A stretch of 64,000 nucleotides of DNA from Physcia stellaris (lineage: Eukaryota; Ascomycota; Lecanoromycetes; Caliciales; Physciaceae). Where the stretch lies: the NCBI GenBank assembly GCA_018902385.1, contig JABSSW010000049.1, positions 1-64,000 of the forward strand, read 5' to 3'. Position 1 is the stretch's first letter, and every line of letters begins with the position of its first letter. The notes below the pieces were generated by a model. The model worked only from the letters and a program-made list of their open reading frames with translations. It was not told where the DNA came from and did no database searches. Positions 42,693 to 54,406 of this stretch are shown here, one piece after another. A program made the translations under genes and the position numbers.

Positions 42693-45465
42693 GAGATCAG
42701 ATTCGATTTGAACACCTCGATGTTATGATATGCCTGGGAACACAATACACTAGCTTATCGGTGTCCAAGCTTGTCATGGAGCTCAGTCAAGATCCATATG
42801 GTTTACGAAAACCTCTGTGGTTATCCCCAATCCTCCCAAAGTCGTCGCCTAGTTGGTGCTTACCACCGAATCGACATCAACCACTATCAGCAATATCATA
42901 GTATCGAGCGGGAAGTGCAGCAGCTTTAGGCGCCCGTAACATAATCTGGGTAGCTGTAGTTCGAATACTCCTCACATACCTTGTTCTCACAGTTCTCATA
43001 GGTGGCAACGTACCTACTTACAGAGGTTTATCAAGCCACCTTATAAGGCCATGAAGGTGTTCTCGTACATAGAGTCTCATAGAGGTCTTAACACCCTTTG
43101 GCTTCCCAAATCTGGAGCTAATGGCAACAGTCAACTGGATATGGTGGCAAAGAGCTTGTGTCATGGATGCCTAGAGTAGGTATGGACTTTTCCATAGTTG
43201 TCAATGAACCTTGCTGGATTTCATACGCTGCTTCCTATAAGAAATCCCCAAATATATTCACAAGCTCAGCTGTTCCAGAGTTAGTGAACTACTTGTCCAT
43301 GCGACTGCCTTTTCCACACCGAACGAAAGACTTGCCAAAGAGGTTCGGCTCAATTCAGTCACTATTCTACTCATCATTAAAACAAATGGGATCTTGCTGA
43401 TGAACGTCAACTACGTAACAAGGGTCTAGATGTAAGTAAATTCGAAGATCGACATCACAGCCCTTCAGCCTCGGTGTGGCTCCAGCGCCACGTCGTCATT
43501 TGCACCTCCCTCCTTCAACGTCCATATCTACATCGGTACTCCGTCTCTCCAGGGTAAACGTGACTATTCATAGCCGCGTATTTTTGGGCTAGAGCTAAAG
43601 ACAGGTCTCAGGAGAAAAATTGCTCCCCCATATCGTGTTAAAGTGAAACCCCTGTTGCCCCCCCAAAACACGCAATGTGTATTCGTATTCGTTGGCAGCT
43701 GCCGTTCATCTGATGCTCACTACTACTTATTCCTTCATGTTAGAAGGGCACCAGCATCTCGAGAATACGGAGCAGAAAATGATATTCAGGTCTTACTCAT
43801 GTTCGACCTGTGACCAGCCGGGAAATAGCAAACCGGCTTCCAACCTTCAAAATTGTGATAGTGCTACAACCTGGATATCCATATATATAGAGATTGATCC
43901 ATGATTTATCAATATTGGTGGGGAGGAGAGCAAGAATTGGAAGTAATCATGTGGTCGTCGATCGTCTCAACTCCTGTAAGGGTCCGAATCATGCTTCGTG
44001 CATCGATTCCAAAACCCTCCTAGAATCCCGACTCACTGATTCACCGGCAAGATACTACAGCGAATAAACTCCACACCCAATTCTCAGATGTTGTTACCTC
44101 ATTCCTCAGAAGACCTTTCCAAAGAAGAAAAGAATGACTCCTCCTGCAGGATGATTCTAAAAGCTTGATGACACTTACACTCAAACTGCAAATCGCACGT
44201 CGGCGAAGTTCTCATGCATAGCAGAGAGTTCTGGACCGTCTGTCACGAACTTGTTGTGAGATATGACGATTGCGTTGCACCACCTCAAATATCCGATCAT
44301 CCAAGCTGCCAGCAGAGCTCGATGCCCCTGCTAAACTTTTCAACAACCGTTATCAAACGCTAGTGGCCATAACTTGATGATTATAATAGATAGGGAGTTG
44401 GAACTGTCAAGGTAGATGTCATCTGTTCTCAATGACTCCCAATCGGCCCTGTCGTCAGGTTCATCGTGTCACTTGCGTCGTCTGACCGACAATGTCATAC
44501 GCCACAAGCTGCGTCCAGGCCAATTCTGCAAGACATCCACATTTGCAATCCGGCGTCCAACCAGCTCTAAAAGCGCCAAGATGAGAATAAGGTAGCATCG
44601 ACAGAGATCCTGCTCTAGCAGAGCCGAAAGGCTACTAACCTCTCAATCTTCGTACAAGGCCCCACGGCTTCAGTGGCTTGAGAGGACCAAACTCCTCGGA
44701 GGATGATGCCCCAGCTTTCTCCGGACAGCCCCGTTCCCAAAAGCCTCTACGGGTATGTAAACCTCATTTCGTCTGATGTATGTACATTACGTACTAACCA
44801 GCGGACACATCTAGTCGCCGTTCTCATGCGCACTGCGTCTCCATCGAGTCATTCATTTTCATCTCATGATCTCATGTATCTCGTATCGTATTTTCCCGTC
44901 GTTTTCGATTTTCATTTTCGATCTTCGTTCTCGATTCCCCTTTTGATCTTCTTTTCATCTCATGACTCATTGCCATCGAACGCCCATGTCAATCCTTTTT
45001 TCCCGCGTTTGAATTATTAGTCGTGCCGATTGATATATCACTAACTGCGTCCTGGCTAGAATTCGACCCGGCATGGGTGGGAGGAGTGACTAGAGACTTC
45101 GATGCAGCTATCGACTTCGCGATGACGATCAATCAGATGACGATTAATGCGGTTAGATCAGTTATTCGACATTGAGGATCGAAAGAGATGATTACGAGGT
45201 TCCCGATCAAGAGATAGTTTGTGCCAAAAGGAGCAATGTCGTACAAGCCGACACGTGGAAGGTGGCGTACGAGCACGGCCGAAGGCTAGCTCGACTCAAT
45301 AAGCCACACCAAACCCACAGTCCCGCACCACATCGTGGATCGATCTCAACCGTCCCGTCCAGTGGAATTGATCAACGAGCCTGTGCGATCTCTTGATAGT
45401 GTAGTGTAAGATAATCTCAAGTCAAGATCCATGGTTGCTTGGCACTGCGGCTTTGTGCGACCAGG
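42693..45465. other. Intergenic, 2.8 kb
   Basis: No supported gene. Frames of up to 105 codons (44,703-45,020, +) are Ser/Phe-rich and look translated from CT-rich DNA. A run of TTTTCGAT(T/C)TTCATTTTCGATC occurs near 44,903-44,928. It may hold regulatory DNA for the hydrophobin. Confidence 0.5.
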
Positions 45466-45474
45466 TTATATAAG
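45466..45474 (+). promoter_or_regulatory. TATA box of hydrophobin gene
   Basis: TTATATAAG lies 95 bases before the ATG and is followed by a CT-rich leader (CATCAACTCTCAGTTTCCTC). This is the usual layout for strongly expressed fungal secreted-protein genes. Confidence 0.65.
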
Positions 45475-45568
45475 GGGGAAGGAATGCCTCTTCTTCATTG
45501 TTGCACCAGATCATCAACTCTCAGTTTCCTCGATAAACCTCATACACACACCAAGTATCATCTCCACA

Positions 45569-46750
45569 ATGCAGTTCTCCATGCTCCTCACTTGCCTGGC
45601 CGGAGCATCAACCACCCTCGCTGTGCCAGCTAAGAGAGCCCAAGCACCAATCTGCTCAGGTGTGACGAATAACGCTGTTTGTTGCTCCACCAGTCTAGGC
45701 CCCGCAAACCTCATTTGCAATTCTCGTATGTCAATACCCTGGTTATCGGCTTTCAATGGCTAATTAGAGTCACAGCTTTTGAGGAGCCTAAAAGTGTCGA
45801 TGATTTCGAGTTGCAGTGTGCGACCAAGGGACAAGTAGCTAAATGCTGTGCAGCGCCTGTAGTATGTTTCCGTGAGACTCTGACCGGAGTGGGAAACACT
45901 GACTGATCTTGCTACAGGCTGGTCAAGCTCTCGTTTGCAAGGATCCTTCCGACACGCCCTCTAAGCCAGCTGCGAAACGCCAAGAACCAGGCCAAGAACC
46001 ACTTTGCTCGGGTGTGGCGAAGGACCCATTATGTTGCTACACCAGGCTAGGTCCCGCACACATCTTTTGCACTCCTCGTATGTCAATATTCTGCTTTCCG
46101 GCTTTCAATGGCTAATTGAAGTCACAGCTAGATTGTCGCCTTTTGCAGATGTCGAGGATTTCAAGAACGAGTGTGCGAGAAAAAAAACTAACAGCTCAAT
46201 GCTGTGAAGCGTCTGTAGTATGTTTCCGTGAGACTCTGACCGGAGTGAGAAACACTGATTGATCTTGCTACAGGCTGGTCAAGCTCTCGTTTGCAAGGAC
46301 CCTTCCGACGCCCCTTCTAAGCCAGCTATAAAACGCCAAATATCAGATTCTCCTAAGCCAGCTGTGAAACGCCAAATATCAGATCCTCCTAAGCCAGCTG
46401 TGAAACGCCAAAAACTATCGGGACCTATCTGCCCCACGGCTCCGTACACCAACCCTCAATGCTGCGAGGAGAACCTGTTAGGCGTCGCGAACACCAATTG
46501 CGAAAACCGTATGGCCAATACCCATAATTTTTTTGGGGGATTTCAATGGGCTAATTGGAATCACAGCTGCGGTACCGCCTAAGACTTACTGGATGTTCTA
46601 TGGACTCTGTAGGGCGAGGGAACGATATTTTTCATGCTGTGCTGTGCCTGTGGTATGTCCTTCGTTGAACTCTGATCGGAGATCGGAGTTGGAGAACACT
46701 GACTGATCTTGCTGCAGGCTGGTGAAGCTCTACTTTGCAGGAACCCTTGA
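45569..46750 (+). CDS. Three-module class II hydrophobin, with frameshift in module 2
   Basis: Seven exons: 45,569-45,725; 45,776-45,861; 45,918-46,077; 46,128-46,217; 46,274-46,508; 46,567-46,652; 46,718-46,750. All introns are 50-65 nt GT-AG and repeat at the same places in each module. The start MQFSMLLTCLAGASTTLA is a signal peptide. Module 1 and module 3 each have eight cysteines with class II spacing (module 3: C-9-CC-11-C-16-C-8-CC-10-C). Linkers carry repeated Lys-Arg pairs (AKRQ, IKRQ, VKRQ), the cleavage sites of Kex2. Exon 4 is 90 nt where 89 is needed. The extra base lies near an eight-A run at 46,180-46,187, so the frame ends in module 2 unless this is an assembly error or a gene-specific correction. 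Hydrophobins coat aerial hyphae and spores and form water-repellent films. Confidence 0.85.
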
Positions 46751-49700
46751 TAGCTTATCGGACAACGGTTGCATAAATTGGGAGGGGGAGGGGGAGGGGG
46801 ATATGCTTGGGGGCGTTTTGGAAGGGTAAATGTGGTAGATACAGATCATGAATGTGATACTACAATGCTTTTTCTCTTCCGTTCCAACGCTTTGCCTTAG
46901 CAGTGGGTTGAAGGCTTTGGAGCCAAGACAGAAGTGGCTTGGTATCCAAACCGCAATTGCATTTAGAGGAGGATGGGAAAACTCATTCGAGTGCTTGCCG
47001 TTCGGGGATTGATTCGCCGAGTATATGTAGAGAGTCACTCTAGCCACCCCCATTTCGCTAATGTCACCATCTGCCCCTATTCCACCCCAGTTCTTGCTCC
47101 CTTCACCCCCTACACCCGGAGTGGCCCCCTGGTGCCCCGGGCCTCGCTCGAAGATCGTCCGATCCTCATCCCCTGCCAAAAGTCGATTTTGCCATACGAA
47201 AATGACCTTGTTATTAGAGATATCTCGTATTAGTCTACCTACCATGCCATTCACTCACCTACCCATCTACTCATCCACCTATCTACCTATTCAGAAGGCA
47301 AACAATTGATGTATTCTCCAACTTCCTTGCTACATTTGTGAGTGTGATAGATGGGAGACGCGATCGCTTGAATGCTATGTTAATCAGTAAGATTCGATGA
47401 TCTCCGGGCGAAGGGGAGTGACGGTAGCAAAACGTGGGATGGCTATAGTGGGTCTCTAGCAAAAAGCCGTGTCTGTCTGATACTACCGATCGAATCTGTG
47501 AGCTAAATCTAGAACCTTGACATTGTCGTTTTTATCGGTTTATCGTTCGAGGAAGAGGACAGATTGTTTGATCAAACCACGAGAGTGAGTACGAGCACGA
47601 ACCACACTCTATTAAGCACAATGGGAACGGGAGCTCTATCGAAAATTACATGCTGTCGATATATCCAAACCTTTCTGATTTACTCCTGTATTAGTAAACA
47701 AGTATCGTCTGTTTCCTATAGTATAGTGTTGACCTGCAGTCAGTCAAAATTGTGCAGATCCGAACCCCACGCAGCGGAGAGAAAAAGGCAAAAGAGAGAC
47801 TTGACGAAGGAGAATAATTATTCATTATCTATCTACCTATTCATCCATCCAGCGACCCAAACCCGTCCATTCTTCACCACCACTTTAAATCTCAAAACGC
47901 CAACCCAAAAAAATCATATTCCCAGCAAAAGGTATTATTTAGGAAATGCTCCAACTACCACATCAACCTCCCTCTCCCTCACTTATCAGCCATTCAAAAC
48001 TCCCAATATCCAAACCTTATTCCCACAAACCCTCGCGCCGTCCTTGTCATATTCCATCTTCCATGCACCTTATATCCTTGCCTTTTCAACGGGGGCCAAG
48101 GGGTTTGGGGGATGAGGCTAAGATAGAGCAGATATAGACACTGCGGCTGAACCGTCCGTCTGGGTAAAAGGCACGGATCTAAAGCGATTTACGATGTATA
48201 GTTGGTTCCTCGATCTTTGACTGGGAGGGGGAGGAGATTTAAGAGGACTTTGGATTGTCTTTTGTGTTTGCTTTTTCTTTTCTTTTGGGGAAGGGCTGAA
48301 CTTGGGGAGTGGGAGTGTTGGGTAATGAAAGGCTGGAGGGAGATGAAAATAAAAATAAAGCATTTGCACATGTAGTGCTTCGCAAATAGAAAAAAATGGG
48401 CATTCAGGCGAGTAGTTGTTCAACACTTCAGAATTTATCTCTTCTTTGGATGCTTCCTGCACGAATGGACTTTAACCCTTCCCTCCGCATATAACCTAAT
48501 TCTCTCCCTCCTTTACGACCATCGCCAATTTCACAGAAAACCATCGCCATCCTCGCGGCTGCTGTTAAATATCGAAGTCAAGAATGCCAAGGCGATTTCC
48601 TATTCGGGGCGGAAAATCGTGACTTGTCATATTCCTGTTTCGGCCGTGTCTCCTGGCTCCGTTGAACTTGGCACAAAAAGTCCATCCTTATAATAAAACG
48701 AGCAAAAAAGTAAGAAGGTGAATCATCCCAAGTCCCAAGCATTTATTTCAATCTCTCGCATCATACCTCCTCAATTTCCTCCATATTGAAAGTGATTCGA
48801 ATGTCGTGTACTCGTCCAGTAATTTATGTACAAGGATACGGGGGTGTGGGCTGGAAATCAATGGAGTCTTTGGAGCGAGGGGATAGGTGCGTTCAGATAC
48901 AGATACAGATACATGTGGGAAAATGCAGCGGGTCGGAATCAGACGGGGGAGGAGAGTTGATTGAGGGGATTTGGGTCCGGGGGTAGGGATGTGATTGTTT
49001 GTTTGATAAGATTGGAAAGAAAAGACTGCTGAGTTGTATAGTTCGTGACAGATACCACTACTTCACAGACAGTGTTCTCGCTAGCAAGCGCTTCGATGTA
49101 GAGAAACGATCGATATATAAAGATCCACCCGAGCTTTTGATTGTGCACAATGGAATGATGCGGGCACAACTGGATTGATTGGTTGTATTGATCGGGGAAC
49201 GTATGCCTCCTCGTTCAAAGTGTAAATCTGGTAGGTACACGTCTTCAGATATGAAAACTACAGTGCAACGTCTTTCACTTCGGAGCAGCGGGTTGGGCGA
49301 TTCTTTGAGACCTTGGGACCCGAGACGGAGATTGTTCAGTGCCCAAACGGCCAGTTGCGGTTACAGGAGGGTGGGTAAAGCGCTTGCTGTTCAGGGGATT
49401 GATTCGCCGAGTAAATTTACTGGCTGTTGTAGGGCTCCTGCTGTGCTTTGAGACTGACGTTTGGATTTAGAGGTTGCCAAACTCGGAGATCGATCGAGGG
49501 AAGAGCTGAAGAAGATGTGAGAGCATTGGATGCGAATTTCATAGTATTGCTCCAGACTGCTTGAATTACTGCTGAAGAGTAAATGTGAGACTGTGGGATG
49601 TCTTAATGTTGTCGCGATGTTTGCACCCATCCTAGCGATAGAAGTTGCATTGGAGGGTGTGTTTTTGGTGAGACGTCGCGAGGAAGGAGGCATAATCGAT

Positions 49701-49940
49701 CTCCTCCTTCAAACACAGTAGTATCCGCCGGTACCCTTTCACCTCCCCCGCCAGCGGATTCCGAGGCTAAAGCCAAGATAGGCGGCGATGAAGGCTTCGA
49801 TCAAGGGAGCTAATAGTCGTGTGATAAATATCTCGAGATTATCGAGTGAGGTACTATCGCCAGTTGAGAGACGGTTGGGGGATATTTGTGGTTGACGGTG
49901 AAGTAACCTTGAGATGGATCGCAAGGAGGAGAAATAGAAA
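46751..49940. other. Intergenic, 3.2 kb
   Basis: No supported gene. Simple repeats: GGGGGA/GGGAGG at 46,779-46,801, a CTAC/CATC-rich run near 47,225-47,290, and CAGATA repeated about three times near 48,894-48,913. The largest frame, 47,564-48,115 (+), is Ser/Thr-rich without a domain and overlaps simple sequence. Confidence 0.5.
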
Positions 49941-49942
49941 TA

Positions 49943-50267
49943 TTCAGACATCTCTTTTGCCCTCGGCCCATAAGCCCATCATGACCCATATGGCCCAAAT
50001 GGGCCATAAAATATCTGAAACCCCCAGATGCTCGATACATGTCATTCAGCGACCAGTAATGACCTCTTGGCGATAAACCTCGCTTTATGAGCTTCATTAT
50101 TATGTGATTATGGGCTCCGTTATGGGCTCACATAGGCGAAAAGGTAAAACTCGGGGCACTTTTTCACATGTTCGCATATGGGTCCATAAGCACATTTCTT
50201 GGCACATAACAGGGGTCCACTTATGGGCTTATGGATCCATATGAGCCTAAAATAGAGATGTCTGAAT
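49943..50267. mobile_element. Miniature inverted-repeat element with TA duplication, 325 bp
   Basis: The ends are TTCAGACATCTCT (49,943) and its exact inverse AGAGATGTCTGAA (ending 50,267). TA lies on both sides (49,941-49,942 and 50,268-50,269), the duplication of Tc1/mariner elements. The interior is rich in CCATAA/TTATGG and CCCATA words, including GGCCCATAAGCCC near the left and GGGCTTATGG near the right, giving extended imperfect arms. It encodes no protein. Confidence 0.8.
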
Positions 50268-50270
50268 AGT

Positions 50271-51571
50271 GAATACCCCTAATGTATGATTAAGTAAGCG
50301 AACTAGGGGGATTGGTAGCTTCATCATTACCGAGGATATCACGGCTATAATGGAAATGTGTAGCCAGATTTACGCAGGGGACGATGAGATCCAGGTTCGT
50401 ACAGTAATGGTGCAGTAATTGGGCACCAAGCGCCCATGGCCGAAAAAGGTACATACGGCTTTGATATCTAACATGATGGTGTCCAATTAAGGTTTCCTTA
50501 GCAGAGGCCTTAAGACGCTGTGCTAGTAATGTAGTATCACATATGAGAACCTTTAGACGCCATGCCCCCCGTCAAGCCTGCTCACACAAGTATCTGGAGT
50601 CTTCCTTCGAGGGATCTATGATTCAGTACTGGTCTGGCTGTCACGTTGAGTTACCAGCTGGTTGAGCAATTCCGGTTTGTGTGGTAAAGAGGAATGACTA
50701 ATCACGCCATTAGTTCCAGCCTTCGAAAAGCCTAGTAAGGCACCTACTCCGTCTCCCTGTCCGCCATCATCATCAACAGGCGCACTAATCCACGCCATCT
50801 GACAGGCTTAGCATCTGTCTTCTTTAGCCTCGAGAAGTGTGCTTTTGCTCACCATGCCCCCCGTCCCGCCAACGCTCAACAATCTGCAGCATCTCCCAGT
50901 GTTTGCCGGAACATGGCCATTATCATCGGCGACGATATCATGGAGGGCCGATGACAGAGGAAGAAATGGGAGAGCTGCATCCAAAGCGCGGAGGCTAGCC
51001 AGAGGCATGGTTCGAGGAGCAGGTTGACGAGCTGGCAGAAGATGAAGAAATGGACAGCGACTAAGAGTGCGGTGACGGAGAAAGTGACAATGTATGATAG
51101 ATCTCCGGACCTGAGAGGAGTCGACATATTGACGATAGGTTGTGGTAATTCAGCTAGACAACGAAATGCAGAAGATTTAGATTCTTGAGGCATAAAGAGA
51201 CAATTTAGAGAGAGAAAGTAGCAGCAAGGGCGTGAATAGTAACGAGTGATGGGAATATCAATGACGGAAGCCTTCCCGAGTCGTTGAATCTGCAGTGTCA
51301 CATCATGGGATTGTCACATGCCGATTCGTCTTCTTTGTTGAATCTACATGTGACTTCATCCTGCGATACCTGCCTCTTTCGGGGTTAGCATGGTGCTGCC
51401 CCACCAATCGACAGCATCCCCACAAAGCGAGTATGCACGTCAAGCTGATCTAAGCAAGCCTTCCCGTCATCAACCAGTGACAACCACGGCCCACCCTCCA
51501 CAGAAATACGGTTCACCGGATATGGTCCGAGTATAGTGATGAGATGAATCATTGGGTGCTCGATGTGATTT
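50271..51571. other. Intergenic, 1.3 kb
   Basis: No gene accepted. A minus-strand frame at 51,301-50,876 contains a hydrophobic stretch (YIVTFSVTALLVAVHFFIF), and another at 50,798-50,616 is Asp/Gly-rich. They could belong to one small spliced membrane-protein gene, but no consistent model was found. Confidence 0.4.
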
Positions 51572-54406
51572 TCATGCAGCAACCTCGACCTCTTGATCTA
51601 TTGCTTCTGTTTCCGTCGTGTCTTTCGTGCCTTCATCGCCATCTAGCCCCAAGTCAATAAGAGACTCGCCTGGACCGGACTTCTCCATCTCGAGATACTC
51701 GTTCCATTCAGGGAACAAATCATCATCCCCTTCACCTTCGCCATTCGGAGGCATCGCCAACATCCTCGCTACCTTACCTTTCCCGCCCGTCTCCAGGTTT
51801 GTCTTCCATGATCGAGCAAGCTGAGGCGCCCGGCTGGGTTTGTAGGTTTGTGCAAACAGGACCGCTTCAGGGATCCGGTTCGTTCGCATCAACAAATCAA
51901 TGCAGCCATCGACATCTGCCAGCTGCCACAAGCACGAGAAGGCGATGTTGTGTGATGCCGCACCGTCGGCTTGTTCGATGAGTCTGCGTAGGCCATCTGC
52001 ATTGCACGTGGACGTGTACACAAGAAGTAGTGATCCCAAGTCCTTGGCGTTGGTGAAACACTCTTCTGCCAATGGGAGATCCCACGCCGCGAGTGCTGCA
52101 TCGCCGACCGTCTTCCACCGATGCTCGACGTCTGCTTCTCGTGCAATGTCGAGTGCAATCGGTAGGTTGTTGAGGGCCAGCGCAAGGTCGAATCGGTGTT
52201 CGGCGTCTGTCGCCACTTCGAGTGCCATCTCCTTGTAGCCTTGACCTTCGAGGAAGCGGGCAATTTTGTTCTTTTGGTCTTCTTGAATCGTTTCAAGGAT
52301 TTCTGCCGCTGACTCCATGTCTCCTCGTAATACCAACGTCTGATACTCGACCACTGATAAGGACAAGGCGTAGGAGATGACATTAACATCCTTGTCCGCC
52401 ACATACGCTCGTCCGTCACGAGGCAGATAACCAAGGAGATACATGGGTTGATCAAAGTGAGAGACGGTGTAGGTTTGGTCCCCCACAAGATAGTTTAGCC
52501 GATTGGTCGAATTGGTGTAGATGAAGCAGTCTCCCACCCATTGACCTGTCCGCACAGTTTCATTGATATCAGTGACAACTTCGAAAGCAGACTCAACCCC
52601 GTCATCTTCTACTTGACCGGCGTTGACAGCAGCAACATAGTTCTCTCTTGAAAAGCGGAGGACGTAGAATGTTTCTTCGCAGGCTAGGGTGACCAGTTCG
52701 CCGCTTTCTGACCAGTAGACCTGCAAGAACCGTTAACTTCGATCAATACTGGATATGCGATCATGCATACATGCTTGGGATCCACTTCAATCCTTCGTAC
52801 CAGCGCCCCACTCTCCCAATCAAAGAGGCCAATACCTCCTTGACCTCGGACACCAAGCAGCACTCCACCGCTCAACCCTTCCGCTTGAAAGCCGACGTCG
52901 ACTCCGCCTGGCTTCTCTTTGAAGTTGCGGAATATCTTGACACTCGTAGAAGACTCCCTAATAGCATAGTCATTGCTGTTGTCTTTCGAGCCCCATGCAA
53001 AATCCTGGGCGGAGCCGAACGCCTTGTTGCGCCATGCTAGAGCAGTGTAAATGATATATTCGCCGTCACCACAGACTGAAACAAAGCGGCCGTTAGGTGA
53101 GTGTAGGAGGGTCTGCGGATATATTTCACAGTTTCCGAGATCTTTGGAAGGCAGGCTTATAGGGCTGCCATCCTTGATAGTAGCATCACCGCCCTTTATA
53201 ACGGCCGACAGGATCTCACTATGTCGCGCCCAGATTAATTTTCCAGAGTTATCCATTGATACTGCAGGCTCTTCTCGGCCCATCTTAACAACAACTGCGC
53301 CATCGTCGAACCCGACAGCGACCCCTTGTTTGCCACGCTGGTAGCTGACACACCATGCTCGCTCTAGGCCGTAAGTCAAGGACTGCTCGAGACGATAGGT
53401 ATTGGCGTGCCATATCTTCACCGTCCCGTCTTCTGACCCCGAGATTATCACGGGTAGTTCCGGGTGGTAGCACGCGAAAGACACATTGCTGGTGTGGCCT
53501 TCTAGTGTAGCTATCAAAGATTTGTTGGTATAATCCCAAATTTTGACGGTCTGATCGTCGGATGTGGTGAGCAGGTAGGGTTTGTCGGCCTGAGGATAGT
53601 AGTCGACATGATTGACCCCTTTTGTTTCGTGAGCTTCCAAGGTATAATTCGCATGCCCCGAGCCAAAACTCCATATCTTCACCGTTCGATCCAAACATGC
53701 TGACGCGAAGGTGTTTGTATCTTTTGGATTGATAGCCAACCCCATGACATAATGACTATGGCCTTCGTAGACTTGTACACATTTCCAGCCTTTGTCCCAG
53801 TCCCAAAGCTTAATGCTCATGTCATCGGAGGCGGTTAAGACGAAAGGTTGTGAGGGATGGACGACGATGGCGCGGATGTAGTCGGGATGGGCTTCGAAGG
53901 AAGTGATTTTCTCCGAGGTGTTGTAGTTGTAGACGCGAATTTGGAAGTCATCGGAGCCGCAAACTATCCAATTCTTGCGGGCCACAAAACGGCCAGCTCG
54001 TACAGGTACATCGGTGAGTTCGAACGTTTTGACGATCGCCTACGATCCTGTTAGCTTGCATTCTTCCCAGGTATGGGCCAATGTACCTGTGTTTCGTATG
54101 ACCAAATGTAGACATGACCTATAAAGATCCAACGATGAGTTTCACGGTCCACCTGAAGATCCTTGAAGCCTTGAAATGAACCACATACCGCTGTACAACG
54201 TCGTGAGGATCTGGCGAGTGCCAGGTTAGGCTCCATGTTGCAGACGATCATGAGGGGCTTACCCATGGTTCTGTAGGATGGAAATCGATACCCTTGACAC
54301 GTTCCGACCTGGCGAACAGCTGTCTCTGGAATTCAATCAGACATTAGCCATAGTCTGTCCCTCTCAGGTAAAATGCCATAGGGTTTACCTTGACGTCTAA
54401 ACGCAT
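51572..54406 (-). CDS. SEC27: Coatomer (COPI) beta' subunit, 850 residues
   Basis: Six exons: 54,406-54,389; 54,325-54,263; 54,210-54,189; 54,118-54,087; 54,039-52,771; 52,720-51,572. The introns are 47-77 nt, GT-AG, phases consistent. The start is MRLDVKRQLFARSERVKGID, the near-invariant beta'-COP N-terminus. WD40 repeats fill residues about 10-310 (HPDYIRAIVVHPSQPF, IKLWDWDKGWKC, TVKIWDYTNKSL). The coatomer WD-associated region and helical solenoid follow (EYQTLVLRGDMESAAEIL, then ARFLEGQGYKEMAL). Beta'-COP is part of the outer COPI coat that returns cargo from Golgi to ER and binds KKxx tails through its first propeller. The three tiny 5' exons fit the family protein exactly. Confidence 0.95.

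Noticed and set aside
47564-48115. 183-codon plus-strand frame
   Set aside because: Low-complexity Ser/Thr/Tyr composition from simple-sequence DNA, no domain, no splice support.
50616-51301. Possible small membrane protein on the minus strand
   Set aside because: A single hydrophobic stretch and an Asp/Gly-rich frame could not be joined by consistent splice sites.
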